A stretch of 36,664 nt of DNA from Phycisphaerales bacterium (GTDB taxonomy: Bacteria; Planctomycetota; Phycisphaerae; Tepidisphaerales; Tepidisphaeraceae), in contig JANYKD010000070.1 in NCBI GenBank assembly GCA_025361735.1, positions 1 to 36,664 of the forward strand, given 5' to 3'. Positions within the stretch are counted from its first letter, which is position 1. Each line of letters begins with the position of its first letter. The notes under the pieces were generated by a model, which saw only the letters and a list, made by a program, of their open reading frames with translations, made no database searches and was not told the origin of the DNA. Shown in pieces: positions 1 to 8,170 of the stretch. The position numbers and the translations under genes were made by a program.

Positions 1-31
1 AATCCGTCATGTGTGTCGACAACGCGGAAAA

Positions 32-53
32 CCGCCGGTGAGGACACCGGCGG
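32..53. repeat. REP-like perfect palindrome
   Basis: Perfect inverted repeat with 9-bp arms CCGCCGGTG (32-40) and CACCGGCGG (45-53) around the 4-nt loop AGGA. There is no T-tract on either side, so a Rho-independent terminator is not well supported. The layout (G-rich arm, AG-A loop, C-rich arm) resembles the palindrome at 27996-28016, which suggests a dispersed REP-like family. No gene is recognisable in positions 1-101. Confidence 0.6.
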
Positions 54-101
54 CACTACACCCACTCGCCACCCAAAAACTGTGCTGACGCGAGGACGCC
101 C

Positions 102-130
102 TTGACTCACCGCTAGTTAGTGTGTATATT
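102..130 (+). promoter_or_regulatory. sigma-70-like promoter of the NAD operon
   Basis: A -35 box TTGACT (102-107) and a -10 box TATATT (125-130) are separated by exactly 17 bp. Transcription would start around 137-138, giving a very short leader before the Shine-Dalgarno sequence AAGGAGG (141-147). The -10 box lies inside the palindrome at 117-137, so a protein bound there would block RNA polymerase. Confidence 0.75.
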
Positions 131-137
131 ACACTAA
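117..137. promoter_or_regulatory. 21-bp palindromic operator, candidate NrtR site
   Basis: Perfect 7-bp arms TTAGTGT (117-123) and ACACTAA (131-137) are separated by 7 bp; two further outer positions on each side (114/140 and 115/139) also pair. It overlaps the -10 box of the operon promoter. NrtR regulators are known to bind palindromes of about 21 bp in front of NAD-salvage genes, and a NrtR-type protein is the third gene of this operon. The assignment to NrtR is inference from position, length and symmetry. Confidence 0.7.
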
Positions 138-152
138 GTAAAGGAGGCACCG

Positions 153-1661
153 ATGATGGCGCCGCTTACGGGAATGTATCGTCACAGCCTGCTGCTTCTG
201 ACCGATCTGTATCAACTCACCATGGCCTGCGGCTACTGGCGGACCGGCCGGGCGGAGGAGGAGGCGGTCTTCCACCTCTACTTCCGCAAGGCACCGTTCA
301 ACAGCGGGTACACGGTCTGTTGCGGGCTGGAGTATGTTGTGGACTATTTGCGCAATCTCCGGCTGGAAAGCGGCGACCGCGCGTACCTGGCAAGCCTGAT
401 GGGCAACGATGGCCGGCCGATCTTTGATCCGGGCTTCCTCAATGAGCTTGAACATCTCAGGTTCACCTGCGACGCCGATGCGATTCCGGAAGGCACGGTC
501 GTCTTCCCGGACGAGCCACTGGTCCGCGTGCGCGGGCCGATCTGGCAGTGCCAGATTGTCGAGACGCTGCTGCTGAACATCGTGAACTTCCAGACGCTCA
601 TCGCCACCAAGGCCACGCGCATCTGCTCGGCCGCGCGCGGCGAGCCGGTGCTGGAATTCGGATTGCGGCGAGCGCAGGGGATCGACGGCGCCATGGCCGC
701 CTCGCGGGCGGCGTACATCGGCGGATGTGAGGCCACGTCCAACGTGTTGGCCGGGAAAGTCTTCGGGATTCCCGTCAAAGGTACGCACGCCCACAGTTGG
801 GTGATGAGCTTCGACGACGAGCCGGCCGCGTTCGAGGCGTACGCCAGTGCGCTGCCAAACAACGCGGTCTTCCTGGTCGACACCTACGACACCATTGAGG
901 GGATACGCCATGCGATCGAGGCCGGACGAAAGCTGCGGGAAATGGGCCACGAGATGATCGGCATCCGGCTCGACTCCGGCGACCTGGCGTACCTGAGCAT
1001 CGAGGCCAGGCGCATGCTCGACGAGGCTGGCTTCGAGAAGGCGGCCATCGTCGCCTCGAATGATCTCGACGAACAGATCATCGACAGCCTCCAGCAACAG
1101 GGGGCTCGCATTAACGTCTGGGGTGTGGGCACACGACTGGTTACTGCGTACGACCAGCCGGCGCTCGGCGGCGTGTACAAGCTCGGCGCGGTTCGGCCGT
1201 CCGCCGGGCAGGCGTGGCAACTGAAAGTGAAAGTATCCGAACAGATCGCCAAGACCACGACGCCCGGTATGTTGCAGGTGCGCCGGTTCGTCAGCCCCGA
1301 GGGCTTCGCCGGCGACATGATCTACGACCAGGCGGTGTTGGGCGCTCCGAGCGGCGAAGCCCGGATTATCGACCCGAAGGACCTGACACGACAAAAGCGA
1401 TTCGCCCAGGCCGCCCTGCATGAGGATCTGCTGGTGCCGATCTTCCGGACCGGCCAGTGTGTGTACGAATGTCCGCCGATGCAGGACGTGCGGCGGCGCG
1501 TGCAGGCACAATTGGTCGGTCTGCACGCGGGCGTCAAGCGGTTTCTGAATCCGCACGAGTATCCCGTCGGGCTGGAGAGCCGCCTGCATGAACTCAAGAC
1601 GCAACTGGTTCTCGAGGCTCGCGAACGCAAGGGCGCCGCGGCTACTGGAGGTGTGCCATGA
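153..1661 (+). CDS. pncB: nicotinate phosphoribosyltransferase
   Basis: Converts nicotinate and PRPP (with ATP) to nicotinate mononucleotide, the entry step of Preiss-Handler NAD salvage in the cytoplasm. The 502-residue protein shows the family N-terminus (TDLYQLTMA near residue 17), the EFGLRRAQG motif near 168-176 and the THAHSW motif at 211-216, whose second histidine (H214) is the usual phosphorylated residue. The Shine-Dalgarno AAGGAGG at 141-147 serves either of two adjacent ATGs; the second (156) has the better 8-nt spacing, so the true start may be one codon later. First gene of the operon, directly behind the operator; its stop overlaps the nadE start by 4 bp (ATGA). Confidence 0.95.
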   Translation: MMAPLTGMYRHSLLLLTDLYQLTMACGYWRTGRAEEEAVFHLYFRKAPFNSGYTVCCGLEYVVDYLRNLRLESGDRAYLASLMGNDGRPIFDPGFLNELEHLRFTCDADAIPEGTVVFPDEPLVRVRGPIWQCQIVETLLLNIVNFQTLIATKATRICSAARGEPVLEFGLRRAQGIDGAMAASRAAYIGGCEATSNVLAGKVFGIPVKGTHAHSWVMSFDDEPAAFEAYASALPNNAVFLVDTYDTIEGIRHAIEAGRKLREMGHEMIGIRLDSGDLAYLSIEARRMLDEAGFEKAAIVASNDLDEQIIDSLQQQGARINVWGVGTRLVTAYDQPALGGVYKLGAVRPSAGQAWQLKVKVSEQIAKTTTPGMLQVRRFVSPEGFAGDMIYDQAVLGAPSGEARIIDPKDLTRQKRFAQAALHEDLLVPIFRTGQCVYECPPMQDVRRRVQAQLVGLHAGVKRFLNPHEYPVGLESRLHELKTQLVLEARERKGAAATGGVP

Positions 1662-3655
1662 AACTGATCAAGGTTGCCGCCGCTGTTCTCAATCAGACGC
1701 CGCTGGACTGGGATGGCAACAAGGCAAATATCCTGGCCGCCATTGAAGGTGCGCGGGTCGCCGGCGTCAGCGTGGTGTGCTTGCCGGAACTCTGCATATG
1801 CGGCTACGGCTGTGAAGACGCGTTCCACTCGGCCGGCCTGCGGCGGACGGCGCGGCAAGTGCTGGCGGAGATTCTCCCGGCCACGCGCGGCATGATGGTC
1901 GCACTGGGTCTGCCGGTGCTGTACCACAACGGGTTGTTCAACGCCGCCTGCGTCGTGGTTGATGGCCGGATTGCGGGGTTTGTCGCCAAGCGACACCTCG
2001 CTGGCGAGGGGCTGCACTACGAACCGCGCTGGTTCAAGCCCTGGCCCGACGGCGTGCGGGTGGAGGTCGAGCTTGAAGGACAGACATATCCCATCGGCGA
2101 CCTCTATTTGGACGTCGGCGGTGTCCGCATTGGCTTTGAGATCTGTGAGGATGCGTGGGTGGCCCAGCGGCCGGGTGGGGCACTGTCGCGACACGGCGTG
2201 GATGTGATCCTCAACCCAAGCGCCAGCCATTTCGCATTCGGCAAGCTCGACGTGCGTAAACGATTCGTCAGCGAAGGTTCGCGGGCGTTCGGCGTGACGT
2301 ATGTGTACAGCAACTTCCTCGGCAACGAGGCCGGCCGGGCCATTTATGACGGCGGGGCGATCATCGCCAGCGGCGGCCAGATCGTGGCAATCGGCCCGCG
2401 ATTCGGCTTTGAACTGGCCGGTGTCACCGGGGCCGTCGTGGACATCGACGCCACCCGCATGGGCCAGGCACGTACGGGCAGTTTCGTCCCGGCGATGGAC
2501 CACGATGAGATGTGCGTGCGTGTCCCGTTTGAATATCCGCCGTGCAAACTGGAGCGGCAGCCCGTGCGGCAGGAGGCTTGGGAGAACGGGCCAAACGTCA
2601 AGGAAGAGGAGTTCGCCCGCGCCGAGATGCTCGCGCTGTTTGACTATATGCGGAAGAGCCGCAGTCGCGGGTTCGTGGTGTCTCTAAGCGGCGGCGCCGA
2701 TTCATCGGCTGTCGCTTGCCTGTGTGCGATGATGGTCCGGCACGTTTGCGCATCGATCGGCGTTCCGGCATTTCGCGAACGACTGGCGTATTTGCGAGAC
2801 AAGCTGGGCGACGATGTCCCGCAGATGATCCGGTCCCTCCTGGCGTGCGTCTATCAGGCCACCGAGAACAGTTCGAAGACGACGCTGGATGCCGCCCGAC
2901 GCGTGGCCGAGGCGGTCGGCGCCGAGTTCATGGTGTTCGACGTTGATCGCCAGGTGAAGGAGTACATCCGCATCGTCGAGCAGGGTGTCGGCCGGAAACT
3001 CGACTGGAAAACCGACGACATCGCCCTGCAGAACATCCAGGCCCGCACGCGTGCCCCTGGCGTGTGGATGCTGACCAACTTGCGGAATGCGCTCTTGCTG
3101 GCCACCAGCAATCGCTCCGAAGCGGCCGTCGGCTACGCCACCATGGACGGCGACACCTGCGGCGGCCTCAGCCCCATCGCCGGAATCGACAAGGCATTCC
3201 TGCGTCAGTGGCTCCGTTGGCTCGAATCCATCGGCCCCGAAGGTCTCGGCCCGATTCCCGCGCTGCACTTGGTCAACCAGCAGCAACCGACCGCCGAATT
3301 GCGCCCCACCACTTCGCACCAGACCGACGAGGAGGATCTCATGCCCTACGACCTGCTCGATGCCATCGAAGATCAGGCCATCGGCGGCAAAAAGACACCG
3401 GTCGAGGTCTTCCAGGTCATGCGCGTTGAGTTTCCACAGCACACGCCGGCGCAACTGGGCGCCTGGGTCGAGCGGTTTTTCAAGCTCTGGTGCCGCAGTC
3501 AGTGGAAGCGAGAGCGTTACGCCCCGGCGTTCCACGTCGATGACAAGAACCTCGACCCGCGAAGTTGGTGTCGCTTCCCGATTCTGTCCGGCGGATTCGA
3601 GCGCGAGCTGACTGAGCTACGCGAACTGGTGCGAAAGGAGGCGGGCATATGCTGA
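1658..3655 (+). CDS. nadE: glutamine-dependent NAD(+) synthetase
   Basis: Last step of NAD synthesis: amidates nicotinate adenine dinucleotide with ATP, using ammonia released from glutamine. The 665 residues match the long two-domain type. The N-terminal nitrilase-like glutaminase domain (about 1-280) has its triad visible as E44 (in LPEL), K111 and C163 (in FEICEDAW). The C-terminal synthetase domain has the pyrophosphate-binding SGGADSS loop at 344-350 and downstream conserved blocks such as [17 protein letters not shown] and TDEEDLMPY. Translationally coupled to pncB through a 4-bp overlap, and overlaps the next gene by 7 bp. The intervening enzyme NadD (NaMN to NaAD) is not in this window. 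Confidence 0.96.
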   Translation: MKLIKVAAAVLNQTPLDWDGNKANILAAIEGARVAGVSVVCLPELCICGYGCEDAFHSAGLRRTARQVLAEILPATRGMMVALGLPVLYHNGLFNAACVVVDGRIAGFVAKRHLAGEGLHYEPRWFKPWPDGVRVEVELEGQTYPIGDLYLDVGGVRIGFEICEDAWVAQRPGGALSRHGVDVILNPSASHFAFGKLDVRKRFVSEGSRAFGVTYVYSNFLGNEAGRAIYDGGAIIASGGQIVAIGPRFGFELAGVTGAVVDIDATRMGQARTGSFVPAMDHDEMCVRVPFEYPPCKLERQPVRQEAWENGPNVKEEEFARAEMLALFDYMRKSRSRGFVVSLSGGADSSAVACLCAMMVRHVCASIGVPAFRERLAYLRDKLGDDVPQMIRSLLACVYQATENSSKTTLDAARRVAEAVGAEFMVFDVDRQVKEYIRIVEQGVGRKLDWKTDDIALQNIQARTRAPGVWMLTNLRNALLLATSNRSEAAVGYATMDGDTCGGLSPIAGIDKAFLRQWLRWLESIGPEGLGPIPALHLVNQQQPTAELRPTTSHQTDEEDLMPYDLLDAIEDQAIGGKKTPVEVFQVMRVEFPQHTPAQLGAWVERFFKLWCRSQWKRERYAPAFHVDDKNLDPRSWCRFPILSGGFERELTELRELVRKEAGIC

Positions 3656-4347
3656 AAGGGACCTACACATACGAATATCCACGACCCAGCGTCACGGTCG
3701 ACTGCGTCGTGTTTGGTCTTGACGAGCAAGACCTGAAGGTGCTCCTCATCGAGCGTGGTCTGCCGCCTTTCGCGGGCTGCTGGGCTTTGCCCGGCGGGTT
3801 CGTGCTGATGGATGAGACGCTCGAACAGGCCGCCCGTCGCGAGTTGGAGGAAGAGGCCGGCGCGAAGCGCGTCTTTCTCGAGCAGCTCTACACCTTCGGC
3901 GATCCCGGCCGCGACCCGCGTGGCCGGACCATCACCGTCGCCTACTACGCGCTGGTGAAGTTGAGCGACCACAAGCTGCACGCCGCCACGGACGCCCGCG
4001 CGGCCGGGTGGTTCCCGGTGGACCGATTGCCGAAACTGGCGTTCGACCACGAGCGCATCGTCGAGGTGGCTCGCCGGCGGCTGTGCGGCAAGGTGCGATA
4101 CCAGCCGATTGGCTTTGAACTGCTGCCGCCCAAGTTCACGCTCCGGCAACTCCAGCGGCTCTACGAGGTCGTCCTCGGCCGCGTGCTCGATAAGCGAAAC
4201 TTCCGCAAGAAGATCCTCGCCATGGGGATCATCGAGGAACTGGACGAGATGGAAGAGGCGGTGGCCCATCGCGCCGCGCGGCTGTATCGGTTTGATAAGC
4301 GGAAGTACGACGGGATGACGAAACAGGGGTTCAATTTTGAGATTTGA
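3649..4347 (+). CDS. nrtR: NrtR-type Nudix/winged-helix transcriptional regulator
   Basis: Predicted repressor of NAD metabolism. Residues about 1-140 form a Nudix domain, and residues about 150-225 form the NrtR-type winged helix-turn-helix ([16 protein letters not shown], then RNFRKKIL). Known NrtR proteins sense ADP-ribose or related nucleotides through the Nudix domain. Here the Nudix box is complete and fits G-x5-E-x7-REUxEExGU ([23 protein letters not shown]), so hydrolysis of ADP-ribose or a related nucleotide may persist; that is inference. Strong Shine-Dalgarno AAAGGAGG at 3634-3641; overlaps the end of nadE by 7 bp. It lies inside the operon it probably controls, so it would be autoregulated through the palindrome at 117-137. 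Confidence 0.9.
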   Translation: MLKGTYTYEYPRPSVTVDCVVFGLDEQDLKVLLIERGLPPFAGCWALPGGFVLMDETLEQAARRELEEEAGAKRVFLEQLYTFGDPGRDPRGRTITVAYYALVKLSDHKLHAATDARAAGWFPVDRLPKLAFDHERIVEVARRRLCGKVRYQPIGFELLPPKFTLRQLQRLYEVVLGRVLDKRNFRKKILAMGIIEELDEMEEAVAHRAARLYRFDKRKYDGMTKQGFNFEI

Positions 4348-4363
4348 TGGGAAGGAGATTGAT

Positions 4364-4942
4364 ATGGATGACAAAGTAAAGGTAACGGATGGATTCGTGT
4401 TCTTCTGGGGCGGCTGGCCATCCCAGTGGCACAAGAGCCGCTTCGTGATTGATGGTGTGCCGTACAACTGTGCCGAGCAGTTCATGATGGCGGAGAAGGC
4501 CCGTGTCTTCGGCGACGGCGTGGCCTTGGCGGAGATTCTCGCATCGTCAAACCCGCGAGAACAAAAGACCATCGGCCGTCGAGTACGCGGTTTTGATGAG
4601 CCAACCTGGGTCAGTGTCTGCCGTGGCATCGTTTACCGCGCGAATCTGGCCAAGTACGAGCAGAATTCAGAACTGTGCGAACTTCTGCTCGCGACGAAGC
4701 AGCGCGTCATTGTCGAGGCCCGCCCGAAGGACGCCGTCTGGGGGATCGGGCTGTCGCAGTCAGATCCAAGGTCGATGGACCCTGCCCAGTGGCCCGGTAC
4801 TAACTGGCTCGGTATTGCCATTATGCAGGCCCGCGATGAGATCCGCCGTCGTCGCGGCCAGCCGGCGCCGGCATTTGATGCGGAACTACAGGCACAAATT
4901 GAGAGACGCGCGGAGATCACCCAGAAGGAGGCGCAATCATGA
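4364..4942 (+). CDS. NADAR-domain (YbiA/DUF1768-like) protein
   Basis: A 192-residue NADAR protein (NAD and ADP-ribose associated). Visible family motifs are FFWGGWPSQW near 13-22, YNCAEQFMMAEKA at 34-46 with E38 and K44, VWGIGL at 125-130 and GTNWLGIAIM near 145-154. Some family members cleave ADP-ribose from guanine bases in DNA, others act on riboflavin intermediates; the ADP-ribose context here favours the former, which is inference. The ATG at 4364 was chosen because AAGGAGA (4352-4358) precedes it; an in-frame upstream ATG at 4337 lies inside nrtR. It starts 16 bp after nrtR and its stop overlaps the pncA start (ATGA). The tail after residue 150 is charged and probably helical. Confidence 0.88.
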   Translation: MDDKVKVTDGFVFFWGGWPSQWHKSRFVIDGVPYNCAEQFMMAEKARVFGDGVALAEILASSNPREQKTIGRRVRGFDEPTWVSVCRGIVYRANLAKYEQNSELCELLLATKQRVIVEARPKDAVWGIGLSQSDPRSMDPAQWPGTNWLGIAIMQARDEIRRRRGQPAPAFDAELQAQIERRAEITQKEAQS

Positions 4943-5535
4943 ACGCCCTCATTCTCGTCGACATCCAGAACGACTTTCTTCCCGGTGGCGCATTGCCGGT
5001 TCCCCGGGGCCATGAAGTGATCGAGATCGCCAACCACCTCATGTCGCAGTACCCGCTGGTGGTGGCGACACAGGACTGGCACCCGCTGGACCACGGCTCA
5101 TTCGCCAGCCAACACACCGGCAAAAAGCCGGGCGACATGATCACGCTGGCCGGCCTTCCGCAGATTCTTTGGCCGGACCATTGCGTGCAGAACACGGGCG
5201 GCGCTCTGTTCGCCACGGGCTTGAACACACGCGCCATTCACCGCGTGTTTCCCAAGGGCCAGGATCCGACGATCGACAGCTATTCCGGCTTCTTCGACAA
5301 CGGCCATCGCCGTTCCACCGGCCTGGCCGACTTCCTGCGCGGCAGGGGCGTCAGAGAGGTCCAGGTCATGGGCCTGGCGACGGATTACTGTGTCAAGTTC
5401 ACCGCGTTGGATGCAGTCAAGGATGGCTTGGCCGTAACCCTGATCCAATCCGGCTGTCGCGGCGTCGACCTGAACCCCGGTGACTGCACCCGTGCCATCG
5501 AGGAAATGCGTGCGGCCGGCGTAACGATTGCCTAA
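4939..5535 (+). CDS. pncA: nicotinamidase
   Basis: Deaminates nicotinamide to nicotinate, feeding PncB. This matters here because ADP-ribosylation, KptA and TIR reactions all release nicotinamide. The 198-residue isochorismatase-fold protein has the full catalytic triad D8 (LVDIQNDF), K106 (FPKG) and C151 (ATDYCVKF), plus metal ligands D46 and H48 (TQDWHP) and H81 (WPDHC). Its length is normal for the family. It has a strong AAGGAGG Shine-Dalgarno (about 4924-4930), and its start overlaps the NADAR stop by 4 bp. Confidence 0.95.
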   Translation: MNALILVDIQNDFLPGGALPVPRGHEVIEIANHLMSQYPLVVATQDWHPLDHGSFASQHTGKKPGDMITLAGLPQILWPDHCVQNTGGALFATGLNTRAIHRVFPKGQDPTIDSYSGFFDNGHRRSTGLADFLRGRGVREVQVMGLATDYCVKFTALDAVKDGLAVTLIQSGCRGVDLNPGDCTRAIEEMRAAGVTIA

Positions 5536-5583
5536 TTGCGTAGGGTGTGCTTCACCACACCATCGCAGGGCAAGGAGTCAGTG

Positions 5584-6546
5584 ATGATCAATCTCGACAC
5601 CATTCGTGGTGGCATATTTGGCGTCTGCGTTGGCGACGCGCTCGGCGTTCCCGTTGAATTCCGGCCGCGTTCCGTGCTCAAGGAACACCCTGTTACCACG
5701 ATGACCGGCCACGGCATGCACAACCAGCCGCTGGGCACATGGTCGGACGACTCGTCGTTGACCCTCTGTCTGGTTGACAGCCTCTGCGGCGGTTTCAACA
5801 CTCGCGACATTGCCGACAAATTCGAAGCGTGGCTTGGAAAAGGGCTTTGGACGGCCCATGGAAGCGTCTTTGATATCGGTAGCACGACCTTCCAAGCGAT
5901 ATGCGATTTCACGCGAGTATCAGACCCAACATTGGCCGGCCCGACGCATGAGAGATCAAATGGCAATGGCTCGCTCATGCGGATTCTGCCGATGGCACTG
6001 GCATTTGCTGAAATGGCACCGGAACTGCGCATGGAGCGAGCATGCCAGGTCTCTCGGATTACGCACGGCCATGTGCGGTCACAGATCGGTTGCGCGATCT
6101 ATGTCGAAACAGCAGTGCAACTGCTGACAGGCGTCGCGCCGGCCGAGGCCATCGCTGTGGCAAGCAATGTCGTGTTGTCGTCACGGGCCGCAGCCACGGC
6201 CGCGTGGCGCGCGGAACTGGCCGAGTATAGCAGAGTGCTCAATGGGCAACTTGCACGGATGACTGAAGACGAGGTGCATTCTTCCGGTTACGTGGTTCAT
6301 ACGCTTGAAGCAGCATTGTGGTGCCTGCTCACCAGTGACAGTTATGCCGAGACGGTCCTCAAGGCCGTCAATCTGGGCGACGACACAGATACCACTGGCG
6401 CTGTCGCTGGCGGTCTGGCGGGAATCGTCTACGGGCCACAGGCTATACCGCAAGACTGGCTGGACGCCCTGGCTCGCCGCAAAGACATCGAAACCCTGTG
6501 CCGGAGTTTCGCCGGCAGTATTGAGAAACGAGGTTCGCAACCATGA
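5584..6546 (+). CDS. ADP-ribosylglycohydrolase (DraG/ARH family), copy 1
   Basis: A 320-residue member of the ARH/DraG superfamily, binuclear-metal hydrolases that release ADP-ribose from proteins, nucleic acids or small conjugates. Metal-binding motifs are present at both ends: GTWSDDSS (51-58, D55/D56) and LGDDTDTTGAVAGGLAG (264-280, D266/D267/D269), with SNGNGSLMR and THGH between. The ATG at 5584 fits AAGGAG at 5572-5577; a GTG three bases upstream and an in-frame ORF extension to 5536 lack such a site. The 48-bp gap after pncA, which contains a weak 6-bp hairpin (GGTGTG/CACACC), is the largest in the operon. The real substrate is unknown; the direct link to kptA suggests a nucleic-acid or ADP-ribose-phosphate substrate (inference). 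Confidence 0.9.
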   Translation: MINLDTIRGGIFGVCVGDALGVPVEFRPRSVLKEHPVTTMTGHGMHNQPLGTWSDDSSLTLCLVDSLCGGFNTRDIADKFEAWLGKGLWTAHGSVFDIGSTTFQAICDFTRVSDPTLAGPTHERSNGNGSLMRILPMALAFAEMAPELRMERACQVSRITHGHVRSQIGCAIYVETAVQLLTGVAPAEAIAVASNVVLSSRAAATAAWRAELAEYSRVLNGQLARMTEDEVHSSGYVVHTLEAALWCLLTSDSYAETVLKAVNLGDDTDTTGAVAGGLAGIVYGPQAIPQDWLDALARRKDIETLCRSFAGSIEKRGSQP

Positions 6547-7094
6547 GTAATCACAACACACAAACGAGCAAATACCTCAGTTACATTCTCCGTCATCGTC
6601 CCGACGAGATCGGCCTCGAACTCGACGCTTCCGGCTGGGCCGACGTGGATTCGCTGCTGGTCTGCGCGGCCGAACACGGGCACGAAATGTCGATGGAATT
6701 GCTGGAGGAAGTCGTTGCCACCAACGACAAGCAGCGGTTCGAATTCAGTGAAGACCATGCCACGATCCGAGCCCGACAAGGGCACTCGATCAAAGTCGAA
6801 CTCGGATATCAGCCGACAGTCCCTCCGGACGTGCTGTATCACGGGACGGCCGACCGGAATATCGAATCGATCAAGCAGCAGGGACTGGTGAAGGGCCAGC
6901 GGCATCATGTGCATCTTTCGGGAAGCCAGGAGACGGCGATGAAAGTCGGCAAACGCTACGGCAAGCCGGTGCTGCTGACCATCGCATCCGGCCGGATGCA
7001 TGCCGAGGGGCTTGTGTTCTATCGCACAGGCAACAATGTCTGGCTGACGGATCGCGTGCCGGCAGAGTACATCGCCCGGCCCGAGGAGGCATAG
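6543..7094 (+). CDS. kptA: RNA 2'-phosphotransferase (KptA/Tpt1 family)
   Basis: Tpt1/KptA enzymes use NAD to move an internal RNA 2'-phosphate onto ADP-ribose, releasing nicotinamide and ADP-ribose 1''-2''-cyclic phosphate; some members also ADP-ribosylate 5'-phosphate ends of RNA or DNA. The 183 residues show the family signatures: SKYLSYILRHRP at 9-20 with R17, IRARQGHS near 75-82, YHGT at 99-102 (H100), HHVHLS at 121-126 and NVWLTDRVP near 165-173. Its start overlaps the upstream ARH stop by 4 bp, and a second ARH follows 2 bp later. Bacteria generally lack the fungal/plant tRNA-splicing pathway, so the natural substrate is open. Confidence 0.92.
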   Translation: MSNHNTQTSKYLSYILRHRPDEIGLELDASGWADVDSLLVCAAEHGHEMSMELLEEVVATNDKQRFEFSEDHATIRARQGHSIKVELGYQPTVPPDVLYHGTADRNIESIKQQGLVKGQRHHVHLSGSQETAMKVGKRYGKPVLLTIASGRMHAEGLVFYRTGNNVWLTDRVPAEYIARPEEA

Positions 7095-7096
7095 TG

Positions 7097-8149
7097 ATGC
7101 CACAATACGTAGACGCAATCGAAGGCGTCCTTCTCGGCACGGCCGTCGGCGATTCCATTGGCTTGCCGCGAGAGGCGTTGTCCCGTCGACGGGCAATGCG
7201 ATTGTTCGGTGGAGCGCCGCTCGAACATCGCCTGCTTCCCGGCCACGGCATGGTCAGCGATGACACCGAGCACACCTGCATGGCCGCTCAATCGCTCGTT
7301 TCGTCGGAAGGCAACCCGGATCGTTGTTCCCGGGATCTCGCCCGGCGTCTGCGCTGGTGGCTGCTCGCCATTCCGGCCGGGATCGGGCTGGCGACAGTCA
7401 AGTCCATCGTGAAACTCTGGCTCGGCTTTTCGCCTTCCCGCAGTGGCGTGTGTTCGGCCGGGAACGGGCCAGCCATGCGAGCGGCCGTGCTCGGGGTCTT
7501 CGCACGAGACAATCCGGAGGAACTCCGGCGACTGGTTATTGCGTCGACGCGTATCACCCATACCGATCCGCGTGCCGAGCAGGGCGCCATGGTCATCGCG
7601 ATGGCCGCGGGCTATGGCTCGCGCGCCGGTTCCACGGCAATTGAGGTCGATGATTGCTTCCAACAACTTTCGGCCGTCGTCGTCGACGAGGAACTCGCCC
7701 GCAATTTACGGCTCTGCCGCGAGCATCTGGATCGCGATTCCTCGGTCGAGGAATTCTGTGCGGCCATCGGGCAGGATCGCGGCGTGAGCGGCTTCATCAA
7801 CCACACCGTTCCCGTCGCCATCTTCTGTTGGCTGCGACATCGCGATGGCTTCCGTTCGGCCGTCGAATCGGCCATTCTCTGTGGCGGCGATTCCGATACC
7901 GTGGGCGCGATCGTCGGGGCACTGGCCGGTGCGACATTGGGTGCCCAGGCGATTCCAGCCTCGTGGCTGGCTGGGATCATTGAGTATCCGTGGTCGGTGC
8001 CTCGTATGCGGCGATTGGCGCGGAGTCTCGCGGGTGACGCGTCGGCCGGGCGTGTTCGCGTCTTCTGGCCGGGAATGCTGGCCCGCAACCTCGCACTGGC
8101 GACGGTGGTTATCGTCCATGCGCTGCGGAGGCTGCTGCCGCCGTACTAA
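7097..8149 (+). CDS. ADP-ribosylglycohydrolase (DraG/ARH family), copy 2
   Basis: A second, divergent ARH-fold protein of 350 residues, last gene of the operon. Metal motifs are kept: GMVSDDTEHT (51-60, D55/D56), CSAGNGPAMR (119-128), THTDPRAEQGA (154-164) and CGGDSDTVGAIVGALAGA (262-279, D265/D267). The ATG at 7097 sits 7 nt after GAGGAGG (7083-7089); a GTG at 7094 overlaps the kptA stop and is less well spaced. The C-terminus (about 320-350) is hydrophobic with flanking arginines and could be a membrane-associating helix. It is distant from copy 1, so the two probably have different substrates. It ends 21 bp before a convergent gene, and no terminator hairpin is visible. Confidence 0.88.
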   Translation: MPQYVDAIEGVLLGTAVGDSIGLPREALSRRRAMRLFGGAPLEHRLLPGHGMVSDDTEHTCMAAQSLVSSEGNPDRCSRDLARRLRWWLLAIPAGIGLATVKSIVKLWLGFSPSRSGVCSAGNGPAMRAAVLGVFARDNPEELRRLVIASTRITHTDPRAEQGAMVIAMAAGYGSRAGSTAIEVDDCFQQLSAVVVDEELARNLRLCREHLDRDSSVEEFCAAIGQDRGVSGFINHTVPVAIFCWLRHRDGFRSAVESAILCGGDSDTVGAIVGALAGATLGAQAIPASWLAGIIEYPWSVPRMRRLARSLAGDASAGRVRVFWPGMLARNLALATVVIVHALRRLLPPY

Positions 8150-8170
8150 ATCGCCATGGCTTCGCGGCCT

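Noticed and set aside
129-1604. Long minus-strand frame opposite pncB, and similar long antisense frames opposite nadE, the propeller, cyclase and kinase genes
   Set aside because: Shadow frames of GC-rich coding sequence; no domains and no ribosome sites.
5536-5583. Weak hairpin GGTGTG/CACACC between pncA and the first ARH gene
   Set aside because: Six base pairs without a T-tract; not convincing as terminator or processing site, and the gene spacing still fits one operon.
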